Shown here in pieces: positions 32,011-39,330 of a stretch of DNA of 39,330 nt; position 1 is the stretch's first letter, and each line of letters opens with the position of its first letter. Below the pieces are notes generated by a model. It worked only from the letters and a program-made list of their open reading frames with translations. It was not told the origin of the DNA and did not search any database. The position numbers and the translations under genes were made by a program. Source of the DNA: Amphimedon queenslandica (Eukaryota; Porifera; Demospongiae; Haplosclerida; Niphatidae); NCBI RefSeq assembly GCF_000090795.2, contig NW_003546246.1, forward strand, positions 973,334 through 1,012,663, written 5' to 3'.

Positions 32011-32930
32011 AGGGTTTGAAATCTTTATACTATTTTTAAGAATTATTATTTTTTATTAATAATATTTATTATAAATTGAATTATTAATTATTATTATGGT
32101 TGAACTCAACCCCCTTGTTTCTTTTATTTTTGACAACCCTACTTTTTCTTATTTAATAGAATTTTTTTTATTTACTTGTTTCCATACTTTTTATTAAATT
32201 TTATTAGTTAATAATCCTTTTTATTAATAATTAATATACATTATTGTTGTTATTATTGTTGATTAAAATTTTAAATAATTGTGACCATAATTGACAAAAG
32301 GGCCTTTATGGCGGATTTTAAAATTGATCGTTATAATGGAAAATATCAACCTGTGAGTGCTTTGTTAGACAATCATTGTTTCTAAAAGTTTCATGGTAAC
32401 TTTTTGCATTTTGTGGAGTAATTTTATGATAAATGGGGCTCAGGAAGTTGGATTTTATAGGCTAAAAAGACAAATTTCACTACCCGCCATAAGGTCCCTT
32501 TTGTCAATTATGGTCACAATTTATGACATTAATTTTTTAAATTATTGAATCATTAATTATATTCATAGCCTAGCTTATAATTATCCATCATTATTAATTA
32601 ATTAATAATCCTTTTTATTAATAATTATAATTTTTGCCTTAGGTATCAGTTCATTGCTGAAAGAAACGAATTTTGAAATAAGAACTATAAGAAGACCCAC
32701 CGCATTATAAAAACGGTTGTCATACAATTATTTTTTTTAATTTTTGAATCATTAATTATAATCATAGCCTATAATAGCTCATAATTCTTAATCATTATTA
32801 AACATTACTAAGATCTATTTCCTATTCTAAAACTATTGAAGTTTCCATTCAGCTTCAGTTGCCATTTCTCCACTCACACTCACAGCTCCCGCTTAACTTT
32901 TCCCGAATTTTTGCAATCTTTGTTTTCAAA
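32010..32930 (+). repeat. Right arm of hub 4
   Basis: Homologous to 14790-15580 and to the reverse complement of 13650-14490, including gaagacccaccgcattataa. It is split by MITE 5. The TATA-like box is changed to TATTGAAG at about 32834. Confidence 0.8.
32281..32517. mobile_element. 237-bp MITE, copy 5
   Basis: Opposite orientation to copies 1-4. Target duplication AATT on both sides. The empty site (aaataatttatg on this strand) is present in the inverted arm at about 14075-14090. Confidence 0.95.
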
Positions 32931-33000
32931 ATGCAGTGAGTCTGTTCATTTACAAAATTACATTAGCTATCATTATATTTTCATATTTGTTTGGTAGTAT

Positions 33001-33639
33001 ATGGATTATGATGAGTATTATGACGGATCACCATTAGCTGGAGGGCCCCCACCACCATTACCTCCTGGAGGCCTGCCACAACCAGCTCTACCTGTAGATG
33101 GAGGTCCGCCACCTCTAGTAGATGGAGGGCCTCCACCACAACCTCCCGGAGGCCTGCTACCTCCACCAGCTCTACCAGTAGCTGAAGGTCGGCCAACTCC
33201 AGTATCTGAAGATGAAGGGCCTCTACCATCACCTCCTGAAGGCCCGCTATCTCCACCAGCCTTACCAGCAGCTGGAGGTCTGCGACCTCAAGTGGCTGGA
33301 GATGGAGGGCCTCCACCACCACCTCCAGCACTCTCAAGAGCTAGAAGCCTGCCACCTCCAGCAGATGGAGGCCTGCCAGTGCTCCCTCCTGGAGGGGCGC
33401 CATTGCTCCCTCCTGGAGTGGCCCCCATGCTCCATCCTGGAGGAGCCCCCCTGCCCCAGGAATGCCTTTGCCACAACAGCAAAGGCAGCACATAATTGCC
33501 CAGCTGAGGGCTGTGAACAGACTAATAGTAAGTCTTTACTATGATGTCTTAATATTATATTTATATTCCGTAAAAGTATGCCAATCTACCAACGAGAGCT
33601 GGCAGGGGTGGAGGTAGGGACCGTAGGCCGAGGTCCTGA
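33001..33639 (+). pseudogene. Pro-rich/RGG element protein, element C copy
   Basis: Best preserved of the three. ATG at 33001, MDYDEYYDGSPLAGGPPPP, followed by about 150 codons of GGPPPP/PPALPVxGG repeats without a break. A 1-nt difference in a C-run near 33450 moves the conserved PLPQQQRQHIIAQLRAVNRL segment out of the main frame (which would otherwise stop at 33495). Donor GTAAGT at 33528, 49-bp intron to 33576, exon 2 YANLPTRAGRGGGRDRRPRS with a stop at 33639. An upstream noncoding intron (GTGAGT at about 32937 to TTGGTAG before 32998) is possible. Unknown family. Confidence 0.65.
33528..33576 (+). other. 49-bp intron of element C Pro-rich gene
   Basis: GTAAGTCTTTAC at the 5' end and CCGTAAAAG at the 3' end; homologous to 13104-13153. 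Confidence 0.65.
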
Positions 33640-34999
33640 TGGGCCTCAATCAAGAACTATAGCTTTTATCAACTACTTGTACTTAAAAAAATTGTCACTA
33701 TAAGGATAAATCTTATTAAAAAAAGTCAACAATGCCAAGTGTTTGACAAGACATAAATATTTATTCCTTCTAGTTTCTTTCAATATTTCTAGAGGAAAAA
33801 TTCACATTATCATGATGCATGATTTTAAAAGAATTAATTTTACCTAATAGTAGTCATTAATATGGACATACTAAATACGTACACGAACATGCACAGTGCC
33901 ATCGTCATTCATAATCTACAAAAGTAAATACGAAATTTCAAAATCCAACATTAAATTTTTAATACTAACTATAAATCCAACGATGTTAAAGTAATTAAAG
34001 AAAATTAAAGAAAATACATAACATGGCCTTAGTTAATCAATATTAATCATCAAAAAGAATTATAGCCTTGGATCATGACCTATAACACAATAAAAAGCCA
34101 TGGAATCTCACAATATTCTATCTTACTGTGTATTCAATTGCTAAGACTATAACAATATGAAACCTGTGCAGCTGGAAACTGGCGACTCTTCCAGTGTGAA
34201 AGCACCACAGATCAAAGAGCTACAAAAAAACATGTTACAATGATGTTGACTTACTTTGCTTTAAGGTATTTACAGCTGCAAACGATTAATGATTCTGCAA
34301 TAAGGTGTAATGCAACACTTTCATAACATGGTAAATGTCTAAGGCTATTGTTTGATATCGTTTGTGGTAATTTAATTAAATTCTAATAAGAAATAAACAT
34401 CATCAACCGCAAGCAATGTAAACACACAGGCTATGTACATGTACATGCATGATGTAACTTACATTTGTCACAAACATACATTACAAACCACTATAACGAT
34501 ACATCTGCTCACAAAGAGGAATAACCCCTCACCTTTTAAATCTCTTTCCATGTCTGACCTTATTCTCACCACATTAAAGTCCTTGCGTAAAGTATGTACC
34601 TGTGTAAATTATGAATGTAAAAATATACAGCATGTAATAACAAATTAACAGTAGCATACATGCATTTATCAACAATTAATATACATATATGACATGTATA
34701 GCTCCACAATGCATATAAAGCTATGATTGACTCTTACAAGTATATGTACATACACTGTACATGTAATTTAGACATACACCAGTCAATTTGCTGACTCATG
34801 ACATCCTGAATTAAATTTTTTTACAAGATCTGCATTGTGCAAATACATATTAATAAACCACATGAATACATTCCATTGTGCAAAAAATTATTTCTGTATT
34901 GTTAGTGAGAACATGCAACAAAAGATGCATTGGCAAGCATTCATTTATATTGAGTAAAAAAAGTACTTACTGTGGCCATAATTAAAGATATAATCATTT

Positions 35000-35236
35000 G
35001 TGACCATAATTGACAAAAGGGCCCTTATGGCGGATTTTAAAAATGATTGTTATAATGGAAAATATCAACCTGTGAGTGCTTTGTTAGACAATCATTGTTT
35101 CTAAAAGTTTCATGGTAACTTTTTGCATCCTGTGGAGTAATTTTATGATAAATGGGGCTCAAGAAGTTGGATTTCTTAGGCTAGAGAGACAAATTTCACT
35201 ACCCGCCATAAGGTACCTTTTGTCAATTATGGTCAC
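35000..35236. mobile_element. 237-bp MITE, copy 6
   Basis: Same orientation as copy 5. Target duplication ATTT on both sides (34996-34999 and 35237-35240). Element B has no insertion at the matching place (about 15770). Confidence 0.94.
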
Positions 35237-35964
35237 ATTTAACAAATATACAGTATGTAACCTAGAATCATTACCTATATCAAAATACATAAGACATCTC
35301 AATACTATCCATCTTACTACATATTCCATTGTTAAGACTACAATAATATGAAACCCATACAGATATAAGCTGGCACTGGTTACCACATAATACAACTACT
35401 AATCAAGGAGCTGCAACAAAACATTAAGTTACATTAAATAATAGAAGTAATTTGGTTACAACAATCTAAATCCAGAATTGCCTTTAATTATATTGCACAT
35501 TCCAATGTTAAGTATTGCTGAATCAGCAAATCAACTACAGCTGAAATTGCCTGTAAAGCATAGTAATAGAAACATCAAAAGTAAGCAATGTAAACTCACA
35601 GGCTAATAATAACAATAGCACAAACAGTAATGGTGAACAAACTTTATTACCAATCATATCAAACCCGACTACTTAATACTACATTGTAGTCCTTGTGCCA
35701 AGCAAGTACCTGTATAAAGTATGAATGTGACATACCAACTAATAATGATAATGGTAGCATCTACGATGTTTCTGATTGGATCATACATGTATGTGCATGC
35801 ATATATTTTAGGCATAATATTGCTTACTAATTCTATCTTCAGTTACGATACATTTATGACCAGCTTAATATAAAATAATACTGCCTACATGAACAATTTC
35901 CAATGTGCAAACAATATTTCGTTGTTAATGAGAACATGCACATGTTACGACAATCATCAATAAA

Positions 35965-36121
35965 GATGAACCACATGAGCTGGCAAGCATTGAAATGCAC
36001 AACATCAGCCTGCAAAAATAAAGTTAATAATGCGCGCAGCATTGATGGCAGCATTATGCGCAACATCAGCTGGCAAGCATTCACATATATGTAATGCGCA
36101 CATCATTGATGGCAGCATTAA
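35965..36121. repeat. Iteron-like array, element C
   Basis: Degenerate first unit (catgagctggcaagcattg), then gcgcagcattgatggcagca, gcgcaacatcagctggcaag and a final cattgatggcagcatta. Matches arrays A and B. Confidence 0.75.
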
Positions 36122-36651
36122 CATGCATGATGATCATTATTATATGTACAGAATCACTGCTTGAATAATACTACATGTAAAATGACAACTTTTAATGTTA
36201 CTCAAAAATTTATCTTGTTAGGACTTCAAAACTTTTCAGCAGAGCCCAGATTCATAAGCACCTGTTATTTGTAGTAAATATGTAGTACAAAGCACAAACA
36301 AGATCCAGATATGATAATGACAGCTTCCTCCCTTCCTAACCCTCTGTCCCACTTAAATGATAGTCACAAAAATTTGAATCAATGCAAAATGGCAACAAGT
36401 AATCAATAGTCACTTTTATTTGTCATACATTGATTAATCTTACTTCCTTAATGCAGTTTGATCGCTTCTTACTGACCAATACTGTGTGGATATGCACAGG
36501 TTTTCACACACACACATCATTGACATTGCACATGCAGTGAAATACAAGTCACATTAAACAACCAATGTATTTAAGATGATGGACCTCCCATTCACCATAC
36601 CCACTTTCCATCAACAATCAATGCTTAAGAAATATTAATAAACTTAACTGC

Positions 36652-37196
36652 TTAGAAACGATTAGTACCAACATGCTTCAAATACAAAGCAGGTGTATTA
36701 GTATCACAACAAATGCCATATAAAGTTTGGGTTCCATATCTAGCCCAGCCAACAAAAGTAGGAGTTACTGAATATGAATATTTGGTTGTACCTAATGGTG
36801 CAGTTACGTAATAATCTGTGTCAGTGGCCCACACATAGTTCTTATACATTTTGGACTTATTTATGTAATCATGTATGTTTGAATACTGGTTGCACTTAAT
36901 TTACTATTAAACAATTCTTCAAAGTTTGGCATATTACTAACAATTGCTTTACGTAATTTGTAATGCTGAGACATGGACCAAGTAATGAGATATGAAAGGG
37001 CATAAAATAAACAGTTCCCATCACCAGGGACATCAAGAGTACTATTAGCAACTCTTTCATCTGACAAAGGTATTTTTGGACTACCAGGTAAGATTCTAGC
37101 AGGTGTGACAATTTTGAGATTTAAAATCTCACACCACCTTCTTTGAAATTCTTCATTACCAGGGTAATACAAATAATCCCAATATCTCCTTCTCAC
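36652..37196 (-). pseudogene. OTU domain, copy C
   Basis: GDGNCLFYALSYLITWS keeps the catalytic Cys and Asp. The C-terminal segment reads GTNRF then a stop: the catalytic His has become Arg and the following Gln codon is TAA. A frameshift lies near 36880. The natural stop corresponds to 36625. Confidence 0.85.
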
Positions 37197-37310
37197 AATA
37201 TCTTGGTTGGGAGGCTCTTCATAAGTAAGGATGACATCATCATCTTTCTTTGCATTACTTGTCTTTAACTTAATGCTTGAGAGTTTTATAGATACAATGA
37301 CACAACAACT

Positions 37311-38219
37311 TCAATGGTCATTTTTTACAACACACTTGGTATTATCATCTTTTACTTTACATTTAATGTTTGAGAGTTTTATTGATACAATGAGACTACA
37401 ACAACCATCATCATCTTCGACATTAAATTTGGTTTTTAGGTCTTTCAAATTAATTGAAACAATTAATTTATCATCTTTTTTTGAGCGAGGCACTACCAAA
37501 GCAGTATTGTCAGTACTACTGTCTACATCAATTATTCTTTTTTGGGGGCAATGCTTATTTAAAGCATTATCATCACACATTTTACTCTTATTAAGGCGAT
37601 TAGACTTTTGTAAATTAGTACTCTTATATTTATTGCTACTAACGGTACTGTTACTAGTACTTTGTACAAGACTAACACACACCTTGGCATTCTTACTACC
37701 AGGTTCACCATCATCAATTATACCAGTCACTTGAATCTTTTTCTTCTTTCCTTTACTTTTCTTGATTTGAGGTAAGTCATTCCGAAATTTACATCTGAGG
37801 TGGTTAATTTTGTTAATGCATGGATTACTAACTTCAACAGAGAGAGGATCAAATGATAATAAATGTAATCCATTTAATGTGCATACACGAGACAATGCAA
37901 CACATGCTATACCATCCCCAAAAACATCAGTCGATAAATCAATAATGGCTGTATCTAGTGAGAGGCCCTGACATTTATGTACAGTAATAGCATAAGAAAG
38001 TATAAGGGGAAACTGTTTCCTACATATATACAAATTCTTAGATAGCATAAATCTAGATGTAACACTTTCTATGTCACAAGGTACATCAATATGATCAAAT
38101 TTGATTGATATATGTATAGCATAAATACTCATTACTGTACCAATGGCACCATTAACTAATCCTACAGTCACATCAATATTACCTCTTAGCATTACTCTAC
38201 AGCCTACTTCTAAAGACAA
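37311..38219 (-). pseudogene. PIF1 helicase C-terminal motifs and linker, copy C
   Basis: A 302-codon open frame. Motifs: [58 protein letters not shown]. The linker follows without the stop found in copy B and has [14 protein letters not shown] and [17 protein letters not shown] repeats. Confidence 0.85.
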
Positions 38220-39048
38220 TAGTTTCTAAACCAGCTGTTTCGCTTGATTGATCTTTTAGTTTCTCTAATTTTTTTTCTTGTTTTTTGTGCTGTGCTGCCA
38301 CTTTCATCAACATCAACAGAATCTAATTCTATTTTGTCAGTTTCTTGACTTTCTAACATTAATTCATTGATTTTTTAGCAGGCGTCTACCTTAGAAAATA
38401 GGCAAATTGGAGGATTTGTTCCTTCGCTTTACAATTCTTTATATTTTTCTTGTATTGAAACCTTAATTACACAACTCTGAGGCGTATAAATAGTTTTATC
38501 AGTCAGACAGCCATGCCTAACAGAATCAAGCATCTTAAAGAAAGCTTAGTCTCTTTATTGTCACTCATTAATTGTTAGTTCATTATACTATATTGTTTCT
38601 TTCCATATATTAACTGCATTTGCTGCTCCAAGTCTAGTTTTTACAACTTTTTTGCTAATTTTTTTAAATACTGGCCTACCAAAAACTGGTGGCAATTGTA
38701 AGAGGTCACCAACAAATAAAATATTTTTGGATCCAAACCATTTATCAATAGCAAATATACTAAGTGCATGTGTAAGTATGCTTGGATACCATAAATACCT
38801 TGTCTACTATTATAATTTTTAAATTTTTACGTGTCATTTTTGTCCTTTTCTGACCTTCTTTATTCAAAGCCCAATATCCGCTGTCTTTTCCTCATGCTCT
38901 ATTGGTAGCTGAAACAAGTTATGTATAGTTATTAAACCTGTTGGTGCTACTATAGCACACATAATTTCACCACTTTATGGATGCCATATATCATCCACTA
39001 GGCATTTTATTGCCTCTAAAAACGATTTACCAGTTCCACCTACAGCAC

Positions 39049-39215
39049 TGTTTCAGTTTCATATCTTCATCCAATAGATCATTTGCAAAAAAACTGATAA
39101 AATGTGATCACCAAGATATATATGTACTAAACCACAAGTATGCATACATTACATAATATCATAATATTCATAACCATAAGTATACATAATTATTTGTTAG
39201 TACCAAGTCACTACA
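39049..39215 (-). mobile_element. 167-bp LTR of a retrotransposon inserted in copy C
   Basis: On the minus strand the LTR runs TGTAGTGACTTGG to ACTGAAACA, with TG and CA termini. It is preceded by a polypurine tract (39216-39230). On the far side, at 39048, the Helitron helicase resumes exactly at Walker A. It would be the downstream LTR of an element whose body extends past 39330. Confidence 0.75.
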
Positions 39216-39230
39216 TTTCTCTCCTCTTAA
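39216..39230 (-). promoter_or_regulatory. Polypurine tract
   Basis: Minus-strand TTAAGAGGAGAGAAA immediately before the LTR start TGTAGTG, as expected for the plus-strand primer site of an LTR retrotransposon. Confidence 0.7.
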
Positions 39231-39232
39231 AG

Positions 39233-39330
39233 TTAACGTGGTGGGGAGAAATGGTTTGGAGGACGGGATGATCGAGTCGATCTGCGTGGTGGTACCACTG
39301 CTGGGGGTGTAGCTTGAGATTCTGGAGGAG
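39233..39330 (-). CDS. Pol/integrase C-terminal tail of LTR retrotransposon (partial)
   Basis: Reads TPPAVVPPRRSTRSSRPPNH then FSPPR and a stop, about 15 bp before the polypurine tract. An RRSTRxxRPP-type tail is typical of the last residues of Ty3/gypsy-like integrase. The integrase at the 3' end next to the polypurine tract fits Ty3/gypsy gene order and not copia order. It is cut by the window edge. Confidence 0.65.
   Translation of the reverse strand, partial: PPESQATPPAVVPPRRSTRSSRPPNHFSPPR

Larger units (their letters stand above)
33640..36624. other. Noncoding spacer, element C, with internal duplication
   Basis: No coding sequence seen. The segment around 33990-34660 resembles 34960-35750 (shared tactgtggcc/catggcc, cattgctaagac, gcaagcaatgtaaac and gtccttg sequences), so the spacer unit appears twice. 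It includes MITE 6 and the iteron-like array 35965-36121. Confidence 0.65.
36625..39048 (-). pseudogene. Helitron-type Rep/helicase/OTU gene, copy C (interrupted)
   Basis: Reads from 39048 down to a stop at 36625. It begins mid-helicase at Walker A (VGGTGKSFL, about 39010-39040), continues through a badly broken motor half (39000-38220), then an intact C-terminal helicase and linker frame at 37311-38219 ([39 protein letters not shown]), then OTU frames 36861-37196 and 36652-36849. At 39049 the sequence switches to an LTR, so the N-terminal part was displaced by that insertion and lies beyond the window, if it survives. Confidence 0.88.

Noticed and set aside
32981-33337. Minus-strand frame opposite the element C Pro-rich gene
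   Set aside because: Same shadow effect of the proline-codon repeats; the plus-strand frame has conserved start, intron and RGG exon.
35112-35351. Open frame beginning MVTFCILWSNFMINGAQEVG, also at 23216 and 28038
   Set aside because: It lies inside the 237-bp MITE and recurs wherever the MITE does, ending in unrelated flanks; no domain, so I treat it as chance.
7231-37734. Plus-strand frames beginning MTSSSFFGL (6007, 17784, 37231)
   Set aside because: They are the complement of the linker before the OTU domain, which is conserved on the minus strand with a catalytic domain; shadows.

Overview
This is a eukaryotic, AT-rich, repeat-dominated window, most likely from an invertebrate animal. 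A sponge is plausible because of the very short (about 50 bp) introns and the Helitron/OTU repertoire, but nothing in the sequence proves it. I see no convincing single-copy host gene. Almost everything recognisable is mobile DNA, most of it decayed, and there is one 307-base assembly gap (14923-15229).

The backbone is three collinear copies (A, B, C) of one large mobile element. Each has a long minus-strand gene for a Helitron-type protein: a basic N-terminus, a Cys-rich DUF6570-like region, a HUH/Y2 rolling-circle Rep domain, a PIF1-family helicase, a Lys/Ser-rich linker with nuclear-localisation-like patches, and a C-terminal OTU cysteine-protease domain. Copy A spans 5394-12550, copy B 17171-24761, and copy C 36625-39048, where it is interrupted by an LTR retrotransposon. 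All three carry stops, frameshifts or lost catalytic residues, but the lesions differ between copies.

The unusual part is what surrounds these genes. A palindromic AT-rich hub (a unique core flanked by inverted arms) occurs four times in the same orientation: about 1610-2600, 13650-15580, 25590-26240 and 31803-32930. From the hub arms, small two-exon genes are transcribed outward, toward the Helitron gene. They encode a GGPPPP-repeat protein ending in an Arg/Gly-rich exon: 2683-3395 (+), 12999-13637 (-) and 33001-33639 (+). Element A is therefore framed by inverted copies of arm plus Pro-rich gene of more than 1 kb, and elements A and B sit head-to-tail sharing a hub. This does not match the usual short, asymmetric Helitron ends and is the best candidate here for an undescribed arrangement. 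Between the plus-strand Pro-rich gene and the OTU end of each element lies about 2-3 kb of noncoding DNA with a conserved array of about 61-bp iteron-like repeats.

A 237-bp MITE with perfect terminal inverted repeats is present six times. It makes 4-bp AT-rich target duplications, confirmed by empty sites in sister copies. The inter-element stretch 26.2-31.8 kb holds a small C2H2 zinc-finger ORF, two MITEs, a tRNA-like/SINE fragment, a decayed Ty3/gypsy retrotransposon (minus strand) and a decayed piggyBac transposase (plus strand) cut off by the fourth hub. The right edge (39049-39330) is a 167-bp LTR, a polypurine tract and an integrase tail of another Ty3/gypsy-like element inserted into copy C. 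The first 1.6 kb looks like flanking DNA with a 26-bp tandem repeat.
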